A stretch of DNA of 11,548 bases, taken from NCBI GenBank assembly GCA_025927935.1, contig JAICKM010000148.1:1-11548 (forward strand). Direction: 5' to 3'. Below, one piece after another: positions 5,760 to 11,548 of this stretch. The position numbers and the translations under genes were made by a program. The notes beneath the pieces are model-generated. The model was not told the origin of the DNA. It made no database searches and worked only from the letters and a program-made list of their open reading frames with translations. This DNA comes from Chloroflexia bacterium (GTDB lineage: Bacteria > Chloroflexota > Chloroflexia > QHBQ01 > JADMIH01). Within the stretch, counting starts at the first letter, position 1. The number at the start of each line of letters is the position of its first letter.

Positions 5760-6845
5760 GACCAGCCAGCGCTGCACCACTTCCTCGTTCCAGGCCAGCC
5801 CGCTGCCGGGCCGGTCGGGTGCCAGGACCTGCCCATCCCGGACGCGCACCGGCTCGGCCAGGATCGGACCGGCGTGGTCGAGATACTCCAGCCAATGGGC
5901 GGTGGGCGTGACGCCGAGCAGATGGGCGCTGAACTCAGGGAAGGTATGGCTGGACGCGGGCAGGCCGGCCGCCTCGGCGAGGGCGGCGGCGCGCAGCCAG
6001 CCGGTGACGCCGCCCAGCTTCATCACGTCGAGCATGACATGATCCGAGGCGTGCGCCGCCAGGCTCTTCGCCATATCATGCGGCCCCCACCAGTTCTCGC
6101 CAAGCTGGATCGCCGTGCGCGCCGCCGCCGCGATCCGCGCGTGGCCGGCGAAATCATCGGCGCGGGCCGGCTCCTCGATCCAATACAACCCCTCGTCGTC
6201 GAGCACGCGCACGCGGTCGATGGCCTCGGCCACGGTGAGGCTTTGATTGTAATCGACCATCAGCTTGATGCCTGACCCGGCGGCCTGCCGCACGGCGCGA
6301 ATCGTGGCGAGATCCGCCGCCAGATCGCCCCGGCCAATCTTGACCTTGATCGCGGTGAAGCCCAGGGCCAGTAGCTCCGCGACTTCGGCGGCAGCGCCCG
6401 GCGGACTCATCGTGCGCAGGCTGGCATAGGCGGGAATCGGCCCCGGTTCGCCGCCCAGCAGGGTCACGAGCGGCACGCCGCACGCCTGGGCGCGAGCATC
6501 CCAGAGGGCCATGTCGATGCCGGCCATGGCAATCCCCGCCAGGCCCTGCGGCCCGAGCAGCCGAAAGTGCCGTTGGAGTGTGCGTTCCACCGCGACCGGC
6601 ACCGCCGCCGCGCCTTTGAGCAGCCCTTCCAGATTGGCGATCAGCCCGACCAGCGGCTGGAGCGCCAGCGGCGTATAACAGCGCACATAGCTGCGGCCGG
6701 TGATGCCCTCCTCGGTCAGGAGATCGACCAGCACCAGCGGCGTGGTGCGCATCACGCCGCTCGCCGTTTCCACGGGCCGCTGTAGCGCCAGGTCGAGTCC
6801 GCGTGCGCGGATAGCGCGGATGGTCAGGCGAGCCTGGATGTCCAT
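5754..6845 (-). CDS. Mandelate racemase-like enolase superfamily enzyme
   Basis: A 363-aa enzyme of the mandelate racemase (MR) subgroup of the enolase superfamily, which abstracts the alpha-proton of a carboxylate with Mg2+ help. From memory of the Pseudomonas putida MR sequence, all catalytic positions align at a constant offset of 3 with no gap: the K167-V168-K169 base motif, metal ligands Asp198, Glu224 and Glu250, Asn200, the Asp273-His300 dyad and Glu320. Shared strings include MVDYNQSL, WIEEP, GGVTGW and TPTAHWLE. In the substrate-capping loop (about 25-32) the pocket differs: Ser29 and Met32 replace two valines. The reaction may therefore be racemisation or dehydration of another acid. 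GAGGAG lies 9 nt before the ATG. The gene is monocistronic with its own promoter, and no other mandelate-pathway gene is in view. Confidence 0.92.
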   Translation of the reverse strand: MDIQARLTIRAIRARGLDLALQRPVETASGVMRTTPLVLVDLLTEEGITGRSYVRCYTPLALQPLVGLIANLEGLLKGAAAVPVAVERTLQRHFRLLGPQGLAGIAMAGIDMALWDARAQACGVPLVTLLGGEPGPIPAYASLRTMSPPGAAAEVAELLALGFTAIKVKIGRGDLAADLATIRAVRQAAGSGIKLMVDYNQSLTVAEAIDRVRVLDDEGLYWIEEPARADDFAGHARIAAAARTAIQLGENWWGPHDMAKSLAAHASDHVMLDVMKLGGVTGWLRAAALAEAAGLPASSHTFPEFSAHLLGVTPTAHWLEYLDHAGPILAEPVRVRDGQVLAPDRPGSGLAWNEEVVQRWLVP

Positions 6846-6934
6846 GCGGATCTGCTCCTCTATCGCGATGCTGGGTTGCGCCCATCACGCAAGATCCCGG
6901 ATCGGGCGGCGGGCGTACCGCGCCAATGGCGCCG

Positions 6935-6963
6935 AGTATACCGCGGGCCGGGGCAACATGCAA
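6935..6963 (-). promoter_or_regulatory. Promoter of the mandelate racemase-like gene
   Basis: On the minus strand TTGCAT (6958-6963) and TATACT (6935-6940) have a 17-bp spacer. Transcription would start near 6928 and leave a leader of about 80 nt before the ATG at 6845. Confidence 0.65.
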
Positions 6964-7072
6964 CCGGGGCTAACGTAGTAGGCGCCCCGCGACATATGCA
7001 CCGGGGCGTAACCCCCGTAAGCCCGAAAACGTAGATCCGCATAACGCAAACCCGTTACTTACGGCGCCCCGG
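6964..7072. repeat. Alternating CCGGGGC / GCCCCGG inverted repeats, candidate structured leader
   Basis: Four GC-rich blocks alternate in sense: CCGGGGC (6964-6970), CGCCCCG (6983-6989), CCGGGGCG (7001-7008) and CGCCCCGG (7065-7072). The last two form an 8-bp stem that continues, after a 6-nt bulge (7009-7014), into a second perfect 7-bp stem, CCGTAAG (7015-7021) with CTTACGG (7058-7064), around a 36-nt loop. Blocks 2 and 3 can pair instead with a 12-nt loop, so exclusive folds are possible. The stretch lies upstream of both neighbouring genes. I do not recognise it as a known riboswitch, and no good plus-strand promoter was seen. Confidence 0.55.
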
Positions 7073-7138
7073 CCCCATACCAGTAACGATACGAGTGGCG
7101 GCAAGATGGGTCGAGGTTGCGTAGCTCAGGAGATGACG

Positions 7139-7561
7139 ATGTCCGTTGTACCGTTTCGCCCATCGGCAGGGGCGCGCTTCGCGGAGTTCTGCGTCACCTA
7201 TGGGCTGGGGCTGTTGCTGGCGGGCACACCCCTGCTGGGATTGCTGAACGGGCACGCGAATCTGTTCCTGGCGAATCTTGGAGTCGCCCTCCTGTTCAGC
7301 GGGCTGGGCTTGCGCCGGGGATTCGGCGGGCGCGACTGGGACCTGTTGCGCTATCTCCTGCCCCGCGACCACCACGCGGGACGCGCGCTGCTGTTGCGCG
7401 GGTTGTTCTTGTTCTTGTACGCGACCGGCGGTTTGCTGGCAGGCCGCGAGGGGCTACAGTTCGGCTGGAGCGTCCCGCTCGGCATCATGCTGTTCGCGCT
7501 GATTGTGGTCTTGCTGTTGGAAACCGTGGCCCTGGCCGAACTCTGGCTAGACCTGGAGTGA
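7139..7561 (+). CDS. Orphan four-helix membrane protein
   Basis: A 140-aa hydrophobic protein that I do not recognise. Four membrane spans are visible at about 16-37, 41-58, 83-101 and 111-135, with a charged loop (about 59-82, including RDWDLLRYLLPRDHHAGR) between spans 2 and 3 and an acidic C-terminus (ELWLDLE). The start at 7139 is chosen because AGGAG (7128-7132) lies 6 nt before it; an in-frame ATG at 7133 abuts that site, and one at 7106 has no ribosome site. It reads alone on the plus strand. Its last 15 bp overlap the end of the MFS gene on the other strand. The opposite frame (7055-7375) looks like a shadow, since the hydrophobic pattern and ribosome site support the plus-strand reading. 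Confidence 0.75.
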   Translation: MSVVPFRPSAGARFAEFCVTYGLGLLLAGTPLLGLLNGHANLFLANLGVALLFSGLGLRRGFGGRDWDLLRYLLPRDHHAGRALLLRGLFLFLYATGGLLAGREGLQFGWSVPLGIMLFALIVVLLLETVALAELWLDLE

Positions 7562-8881
7562 CGCCGCCCGCAGCGCGTCTTCGAGCGGCGGCGCATGGCG
7601 CACGTGGGAGTTGAACCCCACGAGGATCGCCAGGCCCACCAGCCAGGCTGCGAATAGCCCCACGGCGCCCGCCGGTCCCACCCGCTCGATCAGCACGCCC
7701 CCCAGCGCGGAGCCTAACGGTTGGAATCCGAACACGATAAGTCGCGTGGCGCTGTTGACCCGGCCCTGTAGCGCGTCGGGCACCAGCGCAAGCCGGTAGC
7801 TGAGCACGACGACGTTGAAGATCGGCACGGTGAAGAACAGCGCGGCGGTGATGAGGCCCAGGATCAGGATATGCGGGGCGACCGCGTACAGGGGAAAAAG
7901 CAGGGCCTCGACCCACACCGTGGCGACGATCACCTGACCAAAGCGAAAGCGATTCTGTATCCGTCCGCCGATCAGGGAGCCAAACAGCCCGCCCAGCGCG
8001 GCGAGGCTAAAGATGGTCCCGATGGATGTGCTGTCCCCGCCCATGTTCTTGGCGATCACAATAATGATCAGTGTGCTGGCGGCAAAGGCGAAGTTCATGC
8101 CGCCCGCGGCGAAGGCCATGAAGCGGAAGAGCGGGTGGCGCCACAACCATACCACGCCCTCGCGAATCTCGACCCGCAAGTTGCGCCGCTCCGCGACGGG
8201 CACGCGCTCCGCCTGGAACTCGGTGCGGATAAAGAACAGCGAGATCACCGAAGCGGTGTACGAGACGGCATCGAACAAGAAGGGCACGCCGCGCCCGGCG
8301 GCCTGGTAGAGCCAGCCGCCCAGCGGCGGCCCGAGTAACCCGGCCAGCCCCCAGGTGGCCTCATTTTGCGCGGTGGCCGCGGGTAACTGGGCTTTGCCCA
8401 CGACACGGGATAGGGCGGCCACTTCCGCGAGATTAAAGAAGACGAACAGGGTGCCCTCGATAAAGGCATTGAGATAGAGTTGCCAGACTGTGAGCACGCC
8501 GAAGACCATCGCCAGCGGGACACTGGCGAGGCTCAGCGCCCGGCCCGCGTCGCACAGGATCATCACGCGCTTGCGGTCCCAGCGGTCGATCAAGGCGCCG
8601 ACCGGCAGACTAAAAATCAGGTAGGGCACGCTTGCCAGCGCCCCCGCGATCCCCGCTGCCAGTGGCGAGTTGGTGAGCGCGAGGATCAGCAGCGGAAAGA
8701 CGACCCCCGACATGGAGCCGCCGAGCGCGGAAACGGTCTGCCCGCTCCAGAGCAGCATATAATCGCGGTTGCGCCAGAGCGCGGGGCGTCGATTCTGTGC
8801 GGGCGGGGCGGCGTCTGCATGGTCCGGTTCCAGGCTGAATGCGGCGCCCCGCGCGCCCTCCGGCGCCACGGCGTTGTCCAT
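7547..8881 (-). CDS. MFS exporter, EntS/macrolide-efflux type (DHA3-like)
   Basis: A 444-aa major facilitator of 12 spans, most like the MFS_3 group that includes EntS and macrolide efflux proteins, so a proton-driven exporter of a drug or siderophore-like compound is likely; the substrate is unknown. After a 35-residue hydrophilic N-terminus comes the group-typical LWRNRDYMLLWSGQTVSALG (36-55). The MFS motif A, GALIDRWDRKR, sits at 95-105 between spans 2 and 3. The central loop near 225-250 links the two six-helix halves, and GRVNSATR marks the second half. AAAGGAAA lies 6 nt before the ATG, and the N-terminal length is normal. It has its own promoter with a long leader. Its 3' end overlaps the orphan membrane gene by 15 bp. 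Confidence 0.93.
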   Translation of the reverse strand: MDNAVAPEGARGAAFSLEPDHADAAPPAQNRRPALWRNRDYMLLWSGQTVSALGGSMSGVVFPLLILALTNSPLAAGIAGALASVPYLIFSLPVGALIDRWDRKRVMILCDAGRALSLASVPLAMVFGVLTVWQLYLNAFIEGTLFVFFNLAEVAALSRVVGKAQLPAATAQNEATWGLAGLLGPPLGGWLYQAAGRGVPFLFDAVSYTASVISLFFIRTEFQAERVPVAERRNLRVEIREGVVWLWRHPLFRFMAFAAGGMNFAFAASTLIIIVIAKNMGGDSTSIGTIFSLAALGGLFGSLIGGRIQNRFRFGQVIVATVWVEALLFPLYAVAPHILILGLITAALFFTVPIFNVVVLSYRLALVPDALQGRVNSATRLIVFGFQPLGSALGGVLIERVGPAGAVGLFAAWLVGLAILVGFNSHVRHAPPLEDALRAASLQV

Positions 8882-8952
8882 GGGGTTTCCTTTCCCGCCG
8901 CGCCGTGCCGGGCGTGCGGTGCACTGAACACTGAAGTTGTAGCCGGGAGAGA

Positions 8953-8977
8953 CGGCCTGGGCCGGTATGGCAGGCCG
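8953..8977 (-). other. Hairpin in the MFS leader
   Basis: CGGCCTG (8953-8959) and CAGGCCG (8971-8977) form a 7-bp stem with an 11-nt loop. It lies in the predicted transcript leader of about 160 nt before the MFS start. No T-run follows, so it is not clearly a terminator; it could be an attenuating or stabilising structure. Confidence 0.35.
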
Positions 8978-9046
8978 GGATGATGCGCTGGTATGTCCCG
9001 CGCCGGTACGTGGCTACCGGGTCGGTGTGGATTCGATAATGCTGCT

Positions 9047-9076
9047 ATTATACCGGCTCACCGGCCTCTGTTACAA
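9047..9076 (-). promoter_or_regulatory. Promoter of the MFS exporter gene
   Basis: On the minus strand TTGTAA (9071-9076) and a perfect TATAAT (9047-9052) have an 18-bp spacer. The expected transcript start near 9040 gives an unusually long leader for a transporter gene. Confidence 0.7.
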
Positions 9077-9083
9077 GCGCTTG
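9074..9083. promoter_or_regulatory. Palindrome CAAGCGCTTG at the MFS -35; LacI-type operator candidate
   Basis: A perfect 10-bp palindrome overlaps the -35 hexamer. The AAGCGCTT core is typical of LacI-family operators. No LacI-family gene is in the window, so the binder is unknown. The neighbouring sugar-transport operon is divergent, about 280 bp away, and could share the regulator. Confidence 0.4.
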
Positions 9084-9358
9084 CTCAGCCATCCTTTCGT
9101 ACCTCCGCTCCGCGCCTAAGCGTCCGCGCCTGCGCCCCTCGCCGCCATACCCCAACGCGACCACCTCCGCACCCGTGCCGCGCTGCCGGCCGGATTGTCA
9201 CCGGTTTTGCACTCCGTTTCACCGCCTTTTTCATGCGGGCCGTGTATGTGTAAAGTATGCGCGCCCTCCGCAAGCCCCTATGGCGGCCTGAAGAAACCTC
9301 ATTCCCGCCGCTTTGCGACGGCGTGGTACCTGGTTGCCGGCGGCCCACTAACTACGGG
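9084..9358. other. Intergenic stretch without recognised features
   Basis: About 275 bp between the divergent MFS and sugar-binding-protein promoters. Reading frames across it lack ribosome sites and recognisable motifs, and no tRNA-like or repeat structure was seen. Confidence 0.5.
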
Positions 9359-9387
9359 TTGAACAGGATACATAACAAGCGTATAAT
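9359..9387 (+). promoter_or_regulatory. Promoter of the sugar ABC transporter operon
   Basis: TTGAAC (9359-9364), a 17-bp spacer and a perfect TATAAT (9382-9387). Transcription should start near 9394, about 320 nt before the chosen start codon of the binding protein. Confidence 0.75.
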
Positions 9388-9393
9388 GTGGGT

Positions 9394-9717
9394 GCATCTA
9401 AGAGGTATTTTGCGACATAGTTCGGATTTGTGCTCAATCATAGTCCCCCTGTCCTGGCATGTTTTACGGCCGCACACCCAGGACGTGCAAGATTCGGGTA
9501 CCGCGCGTATAGCGCCGGGAGGTATCCGCGCCCGAAAGGGGGTGATCAGGCGGGTTGCACACGAGCGGAGCGGCGGATCGCCCGCCCGAATCGGCACCAG
9601 GGGACTTGGGGAGTTTTGATCGTCTTTGTGGAGTCCGCCTTGCAGAATCCATAGGGACGAATGCACATGATTGGATCGGAATCCATTGATTCACGATGGA
9701 AACCGGAGGAGGATAAG
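9394..9717 (+). other. Long, structured leader of the sugar-binding-protein mRNA
   Basis: A non-coding leader of about 320 nt. Visible stems are GTCCTGG/CCAGGAC (9451-9457, 9478-9484), TTCGGG plus CGCG pairing with CGCG plus CCCGAA around a 3-nt bulge (9493-9536), and GGCGGG/CCCGCC (9549-9554, 9581-9586). A GAGTTTTG stretch follows at 9611-9618. I do not recognise a known riboswitch class. It ends in the strong ribosome site GGAGGAGG (9705-9712). Confidence 0.5.
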
Positions 9718-11238
9718 ATGAAAGGGCTGAAATCGCGCCTGGTTTGGCTGCTCATGCTGGCTATCGTTGCCATGCCGTTGCTGACGGCGTGTGGCGGCGA
9801 GACCCCGACCGCGACCACCGTGCCGGCCGCTGCCGCGACCGATACGACCGCGCCCGCCGCTGCCGCGACTGATACGACCGCGCCCGCGGCGGCGGCCACG
9901 GATACCACGGCCCCGGCGGCGACCGCGCCGGCGATGACCCCGACGGAAGCGGGAATGGCCGGCCAGACGCCGACGGCCGGGGGGGCCGCCGCGGGCAACG
10001 CACTGGATCAACTGGCGGCTGAAGGCATCAAGCCGGATCCCAGCGCTTCGGGCAAGTTTGAGTTCTTTAGCTGGTGGACGGCAGGTGGCGAGGCCGAAGG
10101 CAAGAACGATATCCTGAACCTCTATAAGCAACTGTATCCGGGGGTCCAGGTCGTCGACGCCGCCGTGGCCGGCGGTGGTGGGGACCAGGCCAAGGCCGTG
10201 CTCAAGACCCGTATGCAGGGCAATGATCCGCCCGATACCTTCCAGGTCCATGCCGGCCCCGAGTTGATGGCCGGGTACGTGGCGGCGGACAAGATGCAGC
10301 CGGTCACGGATCTGTACACCAAGATGAACATCCAGAGCGCCTTCCCCAAGCAGTTGCTTGATATGATCAGCAAGGACGGCCAGATCTACGGCGTTCCTGC
10401 GGACATTCACCGCGGCAATGTGCTCTTCTACAACAAGAAGGTCTTCGCCGACAACAATCTCCAGCCGCCGACCACCTGGGACGAGTTCAACACGGTGTGC
10501 CAGACGCTGGCGACCAAGAACATCCCCTGCGTCGCCATCGGCGGCAAGGATACCTGGTCGGTGACGATGCTGTTTGAAGATATGATGCTGGCGAACGCCG
10601 GCGCCGACAAGTACATGTCGCTCTATTCGGGCAAAACCCAGTGGACCGACCCCAGCGTGATCGCCGCGCTGACCGGCCTGCAAAAGGTCTGGCAGAGCAA
10701 GTGGATGAACAGCGACTTCGCCGCCCGCACATGGGACGAAGCCTCGGGCCAGGTGCTCAAGGGCCAGGCGGCCATGCAGGTCATGGGCGACTGGGCCAAG
10801 GGCTACTTCCAGGCGAACGACCCGAATTGGGCCACCGACATCGGCTGGGAGCCGAGTCCCGGCACCACCGGCATCTTCAAGGTGGTCAGCGACGTGTTCG
10901 GCGTGCCGAAGGGCATCAAGGATGCCCAGAATACCAATAACTTCCTGGCGCTGCTGGCCTCGAAGACCGGCCAGGTGACCTTCAACCTGCGCAAGGGTTC
11001 GATCCCGGCACGCACCGATGTGGACACCAGCCAGTTTGACGTGTATATGAAGAGTGCTAATGCCGACTTCGCTTCGGCCAAGGCCCTCGTCGGCAGCGCG
11101 CCGCACGGCTCGGCGACGAACGACGCTTTCGCCAGTGCCATCAACACGGCGATCAACACCTTTATCTCCAACCCGACTGATCCCGCCGGGGCAGCCACAA
11201 ATATTCAGAACCAGGCCACCGACCTCCTGACTCCGTAG
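9718..11238 (+). CDS. ABC transporter glucose/mannose-type substrate-binding lipoprotein
   Basis: A 506-aa extracellular sugar-binding lipoprotein. Residues 1-24 are a lipoprotein signal (basic start, hydrophobic core) with lipobox LTAC and lipidated Cys25. A flexible Ala/Thr/Pro linker (26-95) holds three copies of a 10-residue repeat (36-65). The binding domain from about 113 matches, from memory, the Thermus thermophilus glucose/mannose-binding protein: FSWWTAGGE (117-125), VLKTRMQGNDPPDTFQVHAG (161-180), HRGN (231-234), MGDWA (356-360), SPGTTGIF (380-387) and SDVFGVPKG (391-399). The specific sugar is inferred. Cys261 and Cys271 could form a disulfide outside the cell. The frame is open from an ATG at 9661, but the start at 9718 is chosen because GGAGGAGG precedes it and the signal peptide begins there. 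It heads an operon with the permease gene, 203 bp downstream. Confidence 0.95.
   Translation: MKGLKSRLVWLLMLAIVAMPLLTACGGETPTATTVPAAAATDTTAPAAAATDTTAPAAAATDTTAPAATAPAMTPTEAGMAGQTPTAGGAAAGNALDQLAAEGIKPDPSASGKFEFFSWWTAGGEAEGKNDILNLYKQLYPGVQVVDAAVAGGGGDQAKAVLKTRMQGNDPPDTFQVHAGPELMAGYVAADKMQPVTDLYTKMNIQSAFPKQLLDMISKDGQIYGVPADIHRGNVLFYNKKVFADNNLQPPTTWDEFNTVCQTLATKNIPCVAIGGKDTWSVTMLFEDMMLANAGADKYMSLYSGKTQWTDPSVIAALTGLQKVWQSKWMNSDFAARTWDEASGQVLKGQAAMQVMGDWAKGYFQANDPNWATDIGWEPSPGTTGIFKVVSDVFGVPKGIKDAQNTNNFLALLASKTGQVTFNLRKGSIPARTDVDTSQFDVYMKSANADFASAKALVGSAPHGSATNDAFASAINTAINTFISNPTDPAGAATNIQNQATDLLTP
9823..9912 (+). repeat. Three 30-bp in-frame tandem repeats in the lipoprotein linker
   Basis: Three copies (9823-9852, 9853-9882, 9883-9912) each encode PAAAATDTTA. 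Copies 1 and 2 differ at 2 bases; copy 3 has many synonymous changes yet the same protein sequence. Confidence 0.9.
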
Positions 11239-11251
11239 GCCGGTACCCATT

Positions 11252-11285
11252 GTGGCGGCGAGGCCGGCAGCGGTCTCGCCGCCAC
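11252..11285 (+). terminator. Stable hairpin after the binding-protein gene
   Basis: GTGGCGGCGAG (11252-11262) and CTCGCCGCCAC (11275-11285) form a perfect 11-bp stem, extended by two C-G pairs and one G-U pair to a 6-nt loop (11266-11271). It starts 13 nt after the stop codon. The following bases are not a T-run, so it likely acts as a partial terminator or 3'-end stabiliser, favouring binding-protein mRNA over permease mRNA. Confidence 0.65.
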
Positions 11286-11441
11286 CTATATCCGCCCCCG
11301 CGCCGAGGTCTGCGCCCGTCATGGCGCGGATCGCCAGGGCCGCCGGCAAACCCGCCCCTACCCGTACCATTGCCGCTGCCGCGCCACCGGCCATTGACCT
11401 GAACATTGCTCATCGGATTCCGGCACAAGGAGTCGAAGCTT

Positions 11442-11548
11442 ATGAGTAGCAATATCGTAACTCCGCAAGCGCCCACCCAGCCGTCGGCGAAGGCCGGCCC
11501 CGCGCCGATGGTGATCCCCCAGCGCACCCGCCGCCCCATGAGCCGGGA
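11442..11548 (+). CDS. Sugar ABC transporter permease, N-terminal fragment
   Basis: The first 35 codons of a gene cut by the window end, starting MSSNIVTPQAPTQPSAKAG and continuing with a Pro/Arg-rich stretch (QRTRRPMSR). No membrane span is reached. The call rests on position: in operons of glucose/mannose-binding proteins the first permease normally follows, and such permeases often start with a hydrophilic, Pro/Ala-rich and then basic tail before span 1. AAGGAG (11427-11432) lies 9 nt before the ATG. A short frame at 11252-11449 that ends inside this start is low-complexity and starts within the hairpin, so I do not treat it as a gene. Confidence 0.7.
   Translation, partial: MSSNIVTPQAPTQPSAKAGPAPMVIPQRTRRPMSR

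Noticed and set aside
6154..6963. A 269-codon minus-strand frame overlapping the racemase-like gene in another frame
   Set aside because: Arg/Gly-rich shadow; the conserved enzyme lies in the other frame.
9020..9026. GGTCGGT in the MFS leader, identical to a half-site of the TetR palindrome
   Set aside because: A 7-mer is expected by chance about once in a window of this size counting both strands, and the other half-site does not match.
9601..9630. GAGTTTTG run as a terminator in the binding-protein leader
   Set aside because: No convincing stem stands directly before the short T-run.
9691..11406. A 571-codon minus-strand frame opposite the sugar-binding protein
   Set aside because: It is a shadow frame typical of GC-rich codon use. 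Its sequence is low-complexity, while the plus strand encodes an unmistakable lipoprotein.
11252..11449. A 65-codon frame between binding protein and permease
   Set aside because: Starts in a hairpin arm, Ala/Pro-rich, no ribosome site, and ends inside the permease start.
1..11548. Mobile elements, CRISPR arrays, tRNA or rRNA genes, defence or biosynthetic clusters
   Set aside because: No transposase, integrase, regular spacer array, tRNA-like fold or multi-gene defence or biosynthetic set was seen. The gene content looks chromosomal.

Overview
The window is 11.5 kb of GC-rich bacterial DNA. A Chloroflexota origin is the best guess. The pointers are a large SARP-type (BTAD) regulator with NB-ARC and TPR domains, a small orphan protein of a type I associate with that phylum, a Thermus/Chloroflexota-style glucose-binding lipoprotein with an Ala/Thr/Pro linker, and TATAAT promoters in otherwise GC-rich spacers. 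This is inference from gene content; there is no rRNA or tRNA to confirm it.

Left part (1-4583): a two-gene minus-strand operon encodes the 999-aa SARP/NB-ARC/TPR regulator and, overlapping its stop by 8 bp, a ClbS/DfsB-type DinB-fold protein. Divergent from it, across a 185-bp promoter region, lie an 82-aa orphan and a four-helix DoxX-family membrane protein. The divergent region carries a strong promoter for the regulator. It also carries a perfect 10-bp direct repeat with an 11-bp period in front of the small gene, which is the geometry known for SARP binding sites.

Middle part (4584-6964): a MmcQ/YjbR-family protein (minus) is divergent from a TetR/AcrR regulator (plus). The TetR gene has a textbook promoter (TTGACG-17-TATAAT) and a palindrome centred about 10 bp past the expected start site, so it is probably autorepressed. 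Converging on it, only 9 bp away, is a mandelate-racemase-like enolase-superfamily enzyme with its full catalytic residue set.

Right part (6965-11548): a structured non-coding stretch of alternating inverted repeats precedes a 140-aa four-helix orphan membrane protein. The 3' end of that gene overlaps, tail to tail by 15 bp, a 12-helix MFS exporter of the EntS/macrolide-efflux type. A 778-bp region before the next start codon holds divergent promoters for the MFS gene and for a glucose/mannose-type ABC substrate-binding lipoprotein with a leader of about 320 nt. A stable hairpin then separates the lipoprotein gene from a gene, probably for the first permease, that runs off the window.

The genes look like ordinary chromosomal cargo: regulators, transporters and one catabolic-type enzyme. 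I see no insertion sequence, phage, CRISPR array or defence system. The points most worth following are regulatory: the SARP-like repeat and its small target gene, the alternating repeats at 6964-7072, the long leader of the binding protein, and the hairpin between binding protein and permease.
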